A stretch of 64,000 nt of DNA, taken from assembly GCF_002165305.2 (NCBI RefSeq), contig NZ_CP032285.1:308329-372328 (forward strand). Direction: 5' to 3'. Of the stretch, positions 10,839 to 19,330 are shown in pieces (position 1 is the stretch's first letter; each line of letters starts with the position of its first letter). Source of the stretch: Acinetobacter sp. WCHA55 (GTDB lineage: Bacteria > Pseudomonadota > Gammaproteobacteria > Pseudomonadales > Moraxellaceae). The translations under genes and the position numbers were made by a program. The notes beneath the pieces were generated by a model. It saw nothing but the letters and a program-made list of their open reading frames with translations. It did not search any database and had not been told where the DNA came from.

Positions 10839-11997
10839 TGATGATTTACGCCAGCTTCGTGAAGCTGGCTATCATGTGCAAATTATTGCCGGCTTCCTTG
10901 TTATGAAAGAGGTACCTTATGTAAATGCACAAAAATGCGTTCGCAAAGGTACCCTTGTAACATCATTGGATCTTGCCGGTGATAATACACGTAAACCTGG
11001 GTGTCATGTCATGCATTGGGATGGGGAATATCCTTGTAAAGCTAATGGAATGCCTATAGATGAAATTCGCCATGTAACTCAGCACATGGATTTTGGTCAT
11101 GGTATTACTGCTGAACATAGCTTTTCAAGTAAACCAGGTCCAGAAGGATACCCAGATTACTTTGCTAAAATGTCTACCTACGCGACGATTTTGTCTGGTC
11201 CAGCAGCGGTATTACAGCCAGGTATGAGTCCAAAGATATTTCGTGCTCCTGATGAAACTGAAATTGAAAGCATTTTTAATTATATTGATACAGCTTCTGA
11301 TCGTGCCGGGATAGGCAAACTTTCAGAAAAGCTAGAAAGCGAGGTTGTTTCAATAATTGGAACTGGGGGGACTGGAAGTTATATTATTGATTTAGTTTGC
11401 AAAACTCCCGCACATGAGATACGTCTGTTTGATGCGGATGAGTTTTTACAGCATAACGCTTTTCGTGCTCCTGGTGCTCCCTTATTACATGAGCTGCGAA
11501 ATGCGCCACTGAAGGTCAATTATTTCAAAAATATTTACGACCGAATGCATCGTAATATTGTTGCGAATCCAGTTAGCTTGAACTCTACCAATCTTGAATT
11601 ATTAAATGGAACTTCGTTTGCGTTTATTTGTATTGATGCTGGTGAAGATAAGAAAGCGATCATTCAGAAATTGGAGTTACTTGATATACCTTTTATTGAT
11701 GTTGGAATGGGAATAGAGTTCGTAAATGGTAGTCTTGGTGGCATTTTGAGAGTGACAAGTAGTACTCCTGATAAACGCGAACATATCCATTCAGGACGTA
11801 TTTCATTTGCTAGTGTTGGTGAGAATGATCTTTATGCATCTAATATACAAGTCGCTGATTTAAACTCATTAAATGCGGCTTTAGCTGTAATTAAATGGAA
11901 AAAATTGAGAGGCTTTTATAGAGATTTGGAGAATGAACATCACTCTACCTACACTACGGATGGAAATATGTTACTGAATGGGGATCTGACATGCTGA
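10813..11997 (+). CDS. E2-like / E1-like (ThiF) ubiquitin-activating fusion protein
   Basis: A 394-residue protein encoded just downstream of the ubiquitin-like gene. The N-terminal 150 residues carry HVMHWDGEYPC, whose Cys75 is the likely E2-type catalytic cysteine (a DUF6791-like region). From residue 178 on lies an E1/ThiF Rossmann domain with the ATP-binding GTGGTG at 183-188 and the acidic strand FDADEF. No clear E1 crossover-loop cysteine is visible, so activated ubiquitin may pass directly to Cys75. The last residue is cysteine. I chose the ATG at 10813 because it follows AGGGGAC; the gene overlaps the ubiquitin-like gene by 26 bp and the next gene by 7 bp. Confidence 0.85.
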   Translation: MSQKLFNLNDDLRQLREAGYHVQIIAGFLVMKEVPYVNAQKCVRKGTLVTSLDLAGDNTRKPGCHVMHWDGEYPCKANGMPIDEIRHVTQHMDFGHGITAEHSFSSKPGPEGYPDYFAKMSTYATILSGPAAVLQPGMSPKIFRAPDETEIESIFNYIDTASDRAGIGKLSEKLESEVVSIIGTGGTGSYIIDLVCKTPAHEIRLFDADEFLQHNAFRAPGAPLLHELRNAPLKVNYFKNIYDRMHRNIVANPVSLNSTNLELLNGTSFAFICIDAGEDKKAIIQKLELLDIPFIDVGMGIEFVNGSLGGILRVTSSTPDKREHIHSGRISFASVGENDLYASNIQVADLNSLNAALAVIKWKKLRGFYRDLENEHHSTYTTDGNMLLNGDLTC

Positions 11998-12464
11998 AAA
12001 TTAAAAAGCTAACAAACCATTTTATCCGTAATATCCCACGTGAAATCGATACAGGCGTTTTATATATCTCAATGGAATATGCAACAGCAGTGCATAGCTG
12101 CTGTTGCGGCTGTGGAGAACGGGTTGTTACTCCATTATCACCAACCGACTGGAAAATGATTTTTGATGGCGAAAGTGTTTCACTGACGCCATCTGTTGGG
12201 AATTGGAATTCTGCATGTCGTTCACACTACATTATTAAACAAAATGTAGTAATTGAAGCTGGTAGTTGGAGCGAAGATCGAATCACAGCAGAAAGAAAGA
12301 GGGATAAATTAGCTAAGACTCATTATTATCAATCTATGGCTCAACCAGAGAGTGAAGTAAATAATAATGAAAAAGAAGCTACCTTTAGAAAACCGCCTGA
12401 GAATAAAGGTATTTGGGATAGTTTGCGTAGATGGTCACGAAAATTAATTAATAAAATTGATTAG
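11991..12464 (+). CDS. Cys/His-rich protein, DUF6527-type partner of multiubiquitin systems
   Basis: 157 residues. The N-terminal 90 contain CCCGCGERVVTPLSP and WNSACRSHYII, a likely zinc site built from clustered cysteines and a CxxH motif. The C-terminal 50 residues are polar and charged with a short basic amphipathic end. Small proteins of this type (DUF6527) accompany multiubiquitin and E2/E1 genes in bacteria; their activity is unsettled, and a deconjugating or adaptor role is only a guess. It overlaps the E1/E2 gene and closes the cluster before the hairpin at 12518. Confidence 0.72.
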   Translation: MLKIKKLTNHFIRNIPREIDTGVLYISMEYATAVHSCCCGCGERVVTPLSPTDWKMIFDGESVSLTPSVGNWNSACRSHYIIKQNVVIEAGSWSEDRITAERKRDKLAKTHYYQSMAQPESEVNNNEKEATFRKPPENKGIWDSLRRWSRKLINKID

Positions 12465-12517
12465 TGAAATAGGGATAATCTCTCCATGAGTCAGACAAAT
12501 CCGAAGTATAGTTTTTC

Positions 12518-12548
12518 ATATTTTCCCTGTTTAAAGCAGGGAGAATAT
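12518..12548 (+). terminator. Hairpin after the ubiquitin-like cluster
   Basis: Imperfect stem: ATATTTTCCCTG pairs with CAGGGAGAATAT across a 7-nt loop, about 50 bp after the last gene. There is no long T run, so termination may be weak. The rest of 12465-12892 holds no gene, only a solo IS6-type repeat at 12671 and AT-rich sequence. Confidence 0.5.
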
Positions 12549-12670
12549 TAGCTAACTAAAACTAACATAATATACTCTATGCAAATCTTTTAAGATCAAT
12601 AGCATAATACTTTATGAAAAGCCCACTTCTACTCGAATTGTCTTTTTTATGACAACTTATGTGTCCTTCA

Positions 12671-12684
12671 GGCACTGTTGCAAA
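12671..12684 (+). repeat. Solitary IS6-type terminal inverted repeat
   Basis: Perfect copy of the 14-bp end GGCACTGTTGCAAA with no element attached on either side. It marks the join between the ubiquitin-like cluster and the catabolic block, probably the scar of an IS6-family rearrangement. Confidence 0.75.
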
Positions 12685-12892
12685 TAATATTAGAAATGAA
12701 TTGGGTTAGAAATTAAAAAATAATTTTCAGCAAGACTTTTATTTATCATAGTCTTGCTGAATTATTAAGATTAATTTATATATTTATAGTAAGAAACACA
12801 CAACAAATAATAACCTCAAAGAGGTATTTGGTTATCGAGTATTTCTTTCAGAATATATAAGACTACTATCCTATATAATTCAATATTTGAGT

Positions 12893-13786
12893 TTAAAGAA
12901 GCTTAAAAATATTTTGTAAAGTTTGGATAAACCAAGTTCGAGCTTCTAAATCATCTCGATGGTTATACCAATTAACACTGACGTTAAAGGGTTTTACGGC
13001 AAAGGGTAATTCAAAAACATTTACCTCACTGTTTCGTTCATACACTTTTGCAGCACGTGAGGGTAAAGTAACCAACAATTCAGAACTGCTCACTACATCT
13101 TGTAAGACACTAAAATGTGGTAGCTCTAGCATAATTTCTCTTTTTAAACCTAACTCTTTCAGTCTTTGATCAATTTCAATATGCCCTGTAGAAGATTTAA
13201 TAGCAGCATGTTTCTCCCGTAAATATTGTTTTAAACTGGGCTGCTGTTGTATACGGGGATGTTGTTTATGCGCTATACACATATACCGCTCTTCAAATAC
13301 ATTACGTGATTCAATTCTAGGCATAACGGTATAGCTACTATTAAACACGGCAACATCTAAAGAACCATCAACAAGCCATTCTTCAACTTTACTTGATCTG
13401 ATTTCTTCGATTTCAATCTTAATAAAAGGTGCTTCTTTTGAAAGATACTGAATTAAAGATGGTAGCAAACATATTTCTCCCAAATCCGATAAACCCAGTC
13501 GAAATATTCGAGTGGAAGTTTTAGGATTGAAATTTTGAGAGGCAGTAATTGCTACTTCAATTTCTTCTATTGATTTGCTAAAGCTAGGATATAAGCTTTG
13601 TGCTAGTTTAGTTGGCTTAACTCCAAACTTATCACGTTCAAATAAAGGATCATTTAGAAATTTACGTAAACGATTTAGATTATAGGTCACAGAGGGCTGA
13701 CTTAAATTCAATCGCTCAGCAGCATGACTGATATTTTTAGTCTCATAAACAATAATAAAAACTTTAATAAGGCTTAGATCAATCAA
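12893..13786 (-). CDS. LysR-type regulator (NahR/NodD-like), aromatic catabolism
   Basis: 297-residue LysR family activator. The N-terminal winged HTH is clear (ISHAAERLNLSQPSVTYNLNRLRKFLNDPLFER), followed by a periplasmic-binding-like effector domain. The signature RLNLSQPSVTYNLNRLR is close to NahR/DntR-type regulators, which respond to salicylate. It lies 49 bp downstream of a transporter gene on the same strand and likely senses an aromatic acid for the block; the effector is inferred from context. Confidence 0.85.
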   Translation of the reverse strand: MIDLSLIKVFIIVYETKNISHAAERLNLSQPSVTYNLNRLRKFLNDPLFERDKFGVKPTKLAQSLYPSFSKSIEEIEVAITASQNFNPKTSTRIFRLGLSDLGEICLLPSLIQYLSKEAPFIKIEIEEIRSSKVEEWLVDGSLDVAVFNSSYTVMPRIESRNVFEERYMCIAHKQHPRIQQQPSLKQYLREKHAAIKSSTGHIEIDQRLKELGLKREIMLELPHFSVLQDVVSSSELLVTLPSRAAKVYERNSEVNVFELPFAVKPFNVSVNWYNHRDDLEARTWFIQTLQNIFKLL

Positions 13787-13835
13787 TTTGAATATCTCGA
13801 TGATATTAGGGAGGATTCCCCTCCCTGATTCACTT

Positions 13836-15188
13836 TTAGACTTGTACTACAGTGCGTTTCAATCTTGTTTTCTTTAAGCGGAAGTGGATCATCGATACAC
13901 TGATAACAGCAATGATACAAGGAATTGCAAGAGCAATAAAATTATATTTGATCGGTAAACTTAAACTCAGTAACCAGCCACATAAAATTGGCCCTAGGAT
14001 AGCTCCTAAACGTCCAATTCCTAAGGCCATGCCTAAACCCGTTGCACGTATATTAGATGAATAAAATTGAGACATATAAGCCAGTAATAAAATTTGTCCA
14101 CCAATTGAAGCCGCTCCCGCAATTGCAATACAAATATAAAGAACAAAAGTCGGTAGACTGTAACTGAGGAGAAATAAGGCAATAGCGCCACTCATAAAGA
14201 GTGTACATAACACTTTGGCTAGATTAAAACGGTCAGCGAAATAACCACCACCAATTGCACCTAACATCCCCCCAATATTTAGAGCAAAAAGGAAAAACAA
14301 GCTCGTCGATAAATCATAACCTGCTTCAACCATCAGTTTTGGCAACCAGTTTCCTAAGGCGTATACCAAAACTAAGGCCATAAATACACTTCCCCAGAAT
14401 AAAAGAGTGATTGGACCACGATTTTCTGTAAATAGATCTTTTACTGGGGTTTTAGAGGAAGTTTGATTAGCTTGATGCAGGCTAATGCTCGTTTGGGTAG
14501 TATAAGTAATATTACTGTCAATTTGCTTGAGAATATGAATTGCTTGTTCAGTTTTTTTGCGGCGTACCAAATAATCAATCGATTCAGGGAGTAGTAACCA
14601 AATCATAGGTAATAATAGAAGTGGTAATCCTCCTAAAATAAACATGATTTTCCAACCATATTGTGGAACCAGCCACATACCTAACAAGGCAGAACACATG
14701 CCTCCTACTGCATAGCCACTAAACATTAAAGAGACTAACGTAGCACGTAATTTTTTAGGGGCATATTCAGTCATAAGTGCAATAACATTGGGCATTACTC
14801 CACCTAAACCAAGGCCAGCAATAAAGCGGAAAATTCCAAAACTTTGCGGATTCGAAGCATAGCCACATAAAAGTGTGAAACTACTAAATAAACAAACACA
14901 TAAGATAATTAATTTTTTTCGGCTAAATCCGTAAGCTTCTAATTTATCGCTCAGACTACCAAAAATTATCGCACCAAACATCATTCCAAATAAGGCGATA
15001 CTACCCAGGAATCCTGCAGTAATGGAATCAATTTGCCATTCCACCATGAGCTTTGGCAGCGCCACACCATAAATAACCAAATCATATCCATCGAAGATAA
15101 TGATGAGTGCGCTCAGTAAAATCACTCGCCAATGAATTGCTTTTAATGGAGCATGATCCATGACTTCATTTGCATTAATACTTTGCAT
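13836..15188 (-). CDS. Aromatic acid:H+ symporter, MFS (BenK/PcaK type)
   Basis: 450-residue major facilitator of the AAHS family with about 12 membrane spans. The helix 1 signature DGYDLVIYGVALP, the loop 2-3 motif GSLSDKLEAYGFSRKK and the region AGLGLGGVMPNVIAL are typical of 4-hydroxybenzoate, benzoate and muconate transporters. In this setting it probably imports salicylate or a related acid across the inner membrane. It starts 268 bp downstream of the catechol dioxygenase gene; that gap has AT-rich promoter-like sequence but no gene. Confidence 0.88.
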   Translation of the reverse strand: MQSINANEVMDHAPLKAIHWRVILLSALIIIFDGYDLVIYGVALPKLMVEWQIDSITAGFLGSIALFGMMFGAIIFGSLSDKLEAYGFSRKKLIILCVCLFSSFTLLCGYASNPQSFGIFRFIAGLGLGGVMPNVIALMTEYAPKKLRATLVSLMFSGYAVGGMCSALLGMWLVPQYGWKIMFILGGLPLLLLPMIWLLLPESIDYLVRRKKTEQAIHILKQIDSNITYTTQTSISLHQANQTSSKTPVKDLFTENRGPITLLFWGSVFMALVLVYALGNWLPKLMVEAGYDLSTSLFFLFALNIGGMLGAIGGGYFADRFNLAKVLCTLFMSGAIALFLLSYSLPTFVLYICIAIAGAASIGGQILLLAYMSQFYSSNIRATGLGMALGIGRLGAILGPILCGWLLSLSLPIKYNFIALAIPCIIAVISVSMIHFRLKKTRLKRTVVQV

Positions 15189-15456
15189 TACAGACCTCCC
15201 TGGTCATATAGATTGCAATATTTTATTTGACAGACTTTAATAATTCACTACGTAATAACTGAAGTGAGAACGAGTAGATATCTATGCTCACTGTATTTAT
15301 TTTCTGTACTTTCGCAGATCCATAATTTCCTTATCGGTATATTGTTACGATTAACAAATCTTTTATGCTAATTCGGATTAATTCTAAGTTTGTCTTTACA
15401 TGAAGTTTGTAAAACGTCTATAGGATGGAGAGGATCAACCTATCCATCCTAAAAAA

Positions 15457-16377
15457 TTATGCGCTAGCCCGTCGACGTTCAACATCAGAAGATGGAGTAC
15501 ATTCATGTTCTTTCACCAACTCAACATTAAATTGAATATGTTTAAATGGTTTATCTACATTCCGGCGTTCTATTTCAGCTTTATTAGTTACATCCACCGC
15601 GGTTGCCACTAGACCTTCACGTGTTGCAAACGCGAAGTCATCCCATAAGTACTTATCACCCTCAATATTGAACTGAGTCGTGAGCTTTCGGTAACCTGGT
15701 GCTGAAACAAAGTAATGAACATGAGAAGGACGATTACCGTGACGGCCTAATTTGTTGAGTAAAGCCTGTGTAGTACCCTCGGGAGGACAGCCATAACCGA
15801 CCGGCATAGTCGTTTGAGCAGTATAATGACCATCTTGATCGGTAAAAATAGTACGACGAAGATTAAAATCAGATTGTGATTTATCGAAAAAGGAGTAGTT
15901 ACCCAAGCTATTGGCATGCCAGACTTCCACTTTGGCACCTTCAATAATATTACCATCTGTATCGGTTACAGTACCTTCAATAAAAAGTAAGTCGACCTTA
16001 TCAGATTCTGAACCATCATCCATGCGAGCGAAGCCGACAGATTCTGGTGCACCAGCGACATACAGTGGTCCTTCAATGGTACGTGGTGTTCCTTTCGTAA
16101 TACCTGCTTTAATATCAGCTTCATCCGCACGTAAGTCTAGAAAATGTTCAAGACCAAGACCTGCAGCCAATAATCCTAATTCATTAGCTTGTCCAGCATC
16201 GGTAAGATATTCAAGACCTTTCCATACTTCACTCTGGGTCAGGTCAAGATCTTCAATCGCCTGGAATAGATCAGATACTAAACGTACCACAACTTGTTGA
16301 ACGCGATCATCCACTGGACCTATTGCAGTGTCCACATTCATTTTTTTAACTAAAGTGTCAATTTCCTGACGGTTCAT
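15457..16377 (-). CDS. catA: Catechol 1,2-dioxygenase
   Basis: Intradiol ring-cleaving dioxygenase converting catechol to cis,cis-muconate with a non-heme Fe(III). 306 residues, normal for the family. Iron ligands are recognisable: tyrosines in EGPLYVAGAP and PVGYGCPPEG, and the two histidines in NRPSHVHYF. The N-terminal helical dimerisation domain is present. It lies 99 bp downstream of the salicylate hydroxylase gene and would consume its product. An AAGGAGC ribosome site precedes the start. Confidence 0.95.
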   Translation of the reverse strand: MNRQEIDTLVKKMNVDTAIGPVDDRVQQVVVRLVSDLFQAIEDLDLTQSEVWKGLEYLTDAGQANELGLLAAGLGLEHFLDLRADEADIKAGITKGTPRTIEGPLYVAGAPESVGFARMDDGSESDKVDLLFIEGTVTDTDGNIIEGAKVEVWHANSLGNYSFFDKSQSDFNLRRTIFTDQDGHYTAQTTMPVGYGCPPEGTTQALLNKLGRHGNRPSHVHYFVSAPGYRKLTTQFNIEGDKYLWDDFAFATREGLVATAVDVTNKAEIERRNVDKPFKHIQFNVELVKEHECTPSSDVERRRASA

Positions 16378-16476
16378 ACTATTGCTCCTTAAGTATGTTT
16401 ATTTGTTGGTGAATCATGCTTCTCTCATCATGTGAGAAACTTAGCGTCCTTTGCTTTTTCGATTTGACTTCTAATT

Positions 16477-17766
16477 TCAACCTACCAGTTTTAAATGCTG
16501 CTGAATGTCCAGCTGTAATGCTGTGTTAGCATCTTCAATATCCTTTTCAAGCGAGTGTTGCCATAACCAATCAAATCGATGTGCTAAATGTGCGCCTACT
16601 TCTTCAAAGCTTGGATAATCGGGTGAATAAAGTTCATAAATTTCCCCCGACTCATGGGAGGTATGTTGAACTTTAACTGCGCGATCTAAACGGATATCTT
16701 CATAAATTTTTGATACCAATTTAATATTTTCTGCTGTGAGCTGTGGATTGGCCAATAAGTTAGCCAAGATCAGTGCGTCTTCCAAGCCCTGCCCTGCGCC
16801 GGCACCCTGATGCGGTAACATGGCATGTGCTGCATCACCAATCACAATGACATTTTGGGTTTTATTTTTATAGGTGGTTAAAGGTGGTGTTTCATGTAAT
16901 GCCCAAATCGTCGGCTGTTCAATCAGATTCAATAATGCCTGACAACTCTCACTCCAATCCGCAAAGTCATCTAACATTTCTTGTTTAGAAACGGATTTAG
17001 TCCAAGGCGTATTTTCAGGTAATGTCGTTTGGGTACGGTCTGATTTAAAGGCAACAATATTAATTTCTTCGCCCTGACGAATTGGGAAGGTTAAAATATG
17101 TTTATCTTTACCTAACAACATTTGAGGCACTTCAGCTAGTTCTGGATCATTACCAAGCTCTTTAATGGCTTGTTTAAAGTCCTCAAATTTAATGATTCCA
17201 CGATAAGCCCAAGTTCCAGAAAATTCCGGACTTACACGTTTCAGCTGGTGAGAATCAAGTACATGGTTACGAACTACAGAATGGATACCATCACATCCAA
17301 TCAGATAATCACATTCAACACGCTGACCATCTATAAATTGAATCGAAACCTGATGATCTGTAGCCTTAATTTCTTGTACTCGTTTGTTAAAATGCACATT
17401 TTTATGCGGAACCAAAGGAATCAGCGTATCCAAAAAATCTGCGCGATGTACAGAAGATTGCCCCACATTCGGAGCTATAGAAGCTGATAAGTATTCATCG
17501 GTATAACCATTACGCCATTGAAACCAGATATCGGTAAAAGGGGCTTTTACTTTGTCTGCGATACTTTCATATTCGTTCGCCAAGCCTAATAAGTGAATTG
17601 CTTTTACAGCATTTGCACCAAAAGAAATTCCTGCACCAATTTCAGAAAATTGCGGGGCTGCTTCATAAAGATGCACATCTAAATTTTGATTTTTCACCAA
17701 TTGTGTAGTAAGTGCTAATCCTGCAATCCCACCACCAATCACCGCAACTTTAATCTTTTTGTCCAT
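16477..17766 (-). CDS. salA: Salicylate 1-monooxygenase
   Basis: FAD-dependent hydroxylase that decarboxylates salicylate to catechol using NADH and O2. 429 residues from the second ATG (MDKKIKV), preferred because AAGGA lies about 10 nt before it. Features: FAD motif VIGGGIAGLAL at the N terminus, the DG motif LIGCDGIHSVVRNH, and the second FAD motif VIGDAAHAMLPHQGAGAGQGLEDA. It precedes catA on the same strand and is flanked upstream by a LysR gene, like the sal genes of environmental Acinetobacter. Confidence 0.92.
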   Translation of the reverse strand: MDKKIKVAVIGGGIAGLALTTQLVKNQNLDVHLYEAAPQFSEIGAGISFGANAVKAIHLLGLANEYESIADKVKAPFTDIWFQWRNGYTDEYLSASIAPNVGQSSVHRADFLDTLIPLVPHKNVHFNKRVQEIKATDHQVSIQFIDGQRVECDYLIGCDGIHSVVRNHVLDSHQLKRVSPEFSGTWAYRGIIKFEDFKQAIKELGNDPELAEVPQMLLGKDKHILTFPIRQGEEINIVAFKSDRTQTTLPENTPWTKSVSKQEMLDDFADWSESCQALLNLIEQPTIWALHETPPLTTYKNKTQNVIVIGDAAHAMLPHQGAGAGQGLEDALILANLLANPQLTAENIKLVSKIYEDIRLDRAVKVQHTSHESGEIYELYSPDYPSFEEVGAHLAHRFDWLWQHSLEKDIEDANTALQLDIQQHLKLVG

Positions 17767-17966
17767 TTTTAGCATTCCTTACTAAACTGCTTAGATTTCC
17801 ATCATTAGCGATTTTTCAGAATTTATCCAATTTATATTTTTTAACTTGAACTATCTAAATTTTTGATACTTATTATTTATAAGGACATGATCTAATTAAA
17901 AGATATTAAATATCTGATTCATAAGGATGGTGATTTAACTGAATCAGAATTTTGGATTAATCAATT

Positions 17967-18881
17967 TCACAAAACACTATTTCTTAATATTAAAAATTTA
18001 TTTTTAATAAAATCAATGAAATACTTGTATTTTAGCTGTGTAGAATTATTTTCTCGATAAACCATATATAAGTTTCTATGCAGTGGATTAAACTCTGTCA
18101 AACATTCAACTATTTTTCCTGATGATAAATCAGCTTGAATGTCCCAATTCAATTTATAAGCAATGCCCTGGCCTGCTAATACCCATTGATGAACTATTTC
18201 ACTACTACTACTAGACAATTGAGGTGAGACTTTTACTATTGTATTTTTACCATTCTCCATAAACGGCCACTCACTAAATGTATGCCGATTTCTGATCAAA
18301 CAGAGACAGTGATGATCCGCCAAACTATACGGATTATCGGGTATTCCAAACTTTTTAAAATATTCAGGAGATGCGCAATAAATTTTTTTACCTTGTATAA
18401 GCGGGACAGAACAGTAATCAATCTCTAGAGGGACTTCAATCTGAAAGGAGAAATCGAGTTCCTGTTCCATTAAATCTACTTTTGAATCAGACAATAATAA
18501 TTCAATGTTTAAATGAGGATATTGTTTTGCAAACTCTGCAATCCAACCAGCTAAATGCTGTTTCCCGAATTGATTGAGTGAACCAATTCGTAATCGTCCA
18601 GTCAAAAAGTCCTGTTCACCTTGTAAGTTATTTTCCATTTTTTCAAGTAAGGACAAAATATGCTGGGTATTTTCTAAAAAATATTCCCCTTTTTCAGTTA
18701 ACTTGAAACGTCGAGAATTTCGATCAATTAACTTAACGCCGAATCTCTGTTCGATTTGAGATAGACGACGGCTCATTGATGGCAATGAGCTTTCCAACAA
18801 GACTGCAGCACGTGTAAGTGAACCTGCCTCTACAATTTTTAAAAAAAATTCTAGATCATTCACTTTATCTCTAATTTTCAT
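17967..18881 (-). CDS. LysR-type regulator, probable activator of the aryl-alcohol/salicylate genes
   Basis: 304 residues with an N-terminal winged HTH (GSLTRAAVLLESSLPSMSRRLSQIEQRFGVKLIDR) of the short LysR subtype often seen in aromatic and aldehyde regulation, plus an effector-binding domain. It is transcribed away from the aldehyde dehydrogenase start at 19049, leaving a 167-bp divergent intergenic region (18882-19048) that is the likely operator. Salicylate or an aryl aldehyde as effector is inferred from neighbours. Confidence 0.83.
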   Translation of the reverse strand: MKIRDKVNDLEFFLKIVEAGSLTRAAVLLESSLPSMSRRLSQIEQRFGVKLIDRNSRRFKLTEKGEYFLENTQHILSLLEKMENNLQGEQDFLTGRLRIGSLNQFGKQHLAGWIAEFAKQYPHLNIELLLSDSKVDLMEQELDFSFQIEVPLEIDYCSVPLIQGKKIYCASPEYFKKFGIPDNPYSLADHHCLCLIRNRHTFSEWPFMENGKNTIVKVSPQLSSSSSEIVHQWVLAGQGIAYKLNWDIQADLSSGKIVECLTEFNPLHRNLYMVYRENNSTQLKYKYFIDFIKNKFLILRNSVL

Positions 18882-19132
18882 TCTTTCATTTTATGAAACT
18901 TAAACTCTCATTTTAGCCTATTTTTTCTTCTTAAATATAGTTCATATTATCTAAATTCAAAATAAAGGATGCATTATTTTGAATTTTCAAATACTGAGAA
19001 TCTATTCTTACACTACAGAATGAATCTGGGTGCTTTCAAGGAGAAATACATGTCACTAGTTCACATTTCAGGATTTATAAATGGCGATTTTTTACCCATT
19101 GCCACCCAGACTCAGCCTGTATATGATCCAGG

Positions 19133-19140
19133 GAATTTTA
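19133..19140. repeat. 8-bp target duplication, left copy
   Basis: GAATTTTA directly before the ISL3-family element; the identical 8 bp lie at 21798-21805 after its right end. This length is usual for ISL3-family insertion. Confidence 0.92.
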
Positions 19141-19203
19141 GGTTCTTTGCACTTTAGCGTGAAGATTGTTACGATATGGACTCATCCATGAGATAACCCG
19201 CAC

Positions 19204-19233
19204 ATGAGCGCTACCAAGAAAGCAGACAAGTAA
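19204..19233 (+). CDS. Nine-residue leader peptide of cmlB1
   Basis: Encodes MSATKKADK, close to the cmlA leader MSTSKNADK. In the cmlA system chloramphenicol stalls a ribosome on such a leader and opens the downstream ribosome site. The same translational attenuation is expected here. Confidence 0.85.
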   Translation: MSATKKADK

Positions 19234-19266
19234 GCCGCAGCAACCTTCGTTTTCGGTTGTTGCGGC
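19234..19266 (+). promoter_or_regulatory. Attenuator stem-loop of cmlB1
   Basis: Perfect 12-bp stem: GCCGCAGCAACC (19234-19245) pairs with GGTTGTTGCGGC (19255-19266) around a 9-nt loop, starting at the leader stop codon. This is the arrangement expected for drug-inducible attenuation of cml genes. Confidence 0.82.
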
Positions 19267-19330
19267 GTTCTCAAGAACCTAGTTGCTCTGCAAGAGCGCC
19301 GCCAAATTCTTAACTTAAGGAGATGGCTTC

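Noticed and set aside
12551..12578. Sequence ACTAACATAA TATACT CTATGCAAAT resembling a pdif site
   Set aside because: The XerC half matches only about half the positions and no module border is evident; treated as chance in AT-rich DNA.
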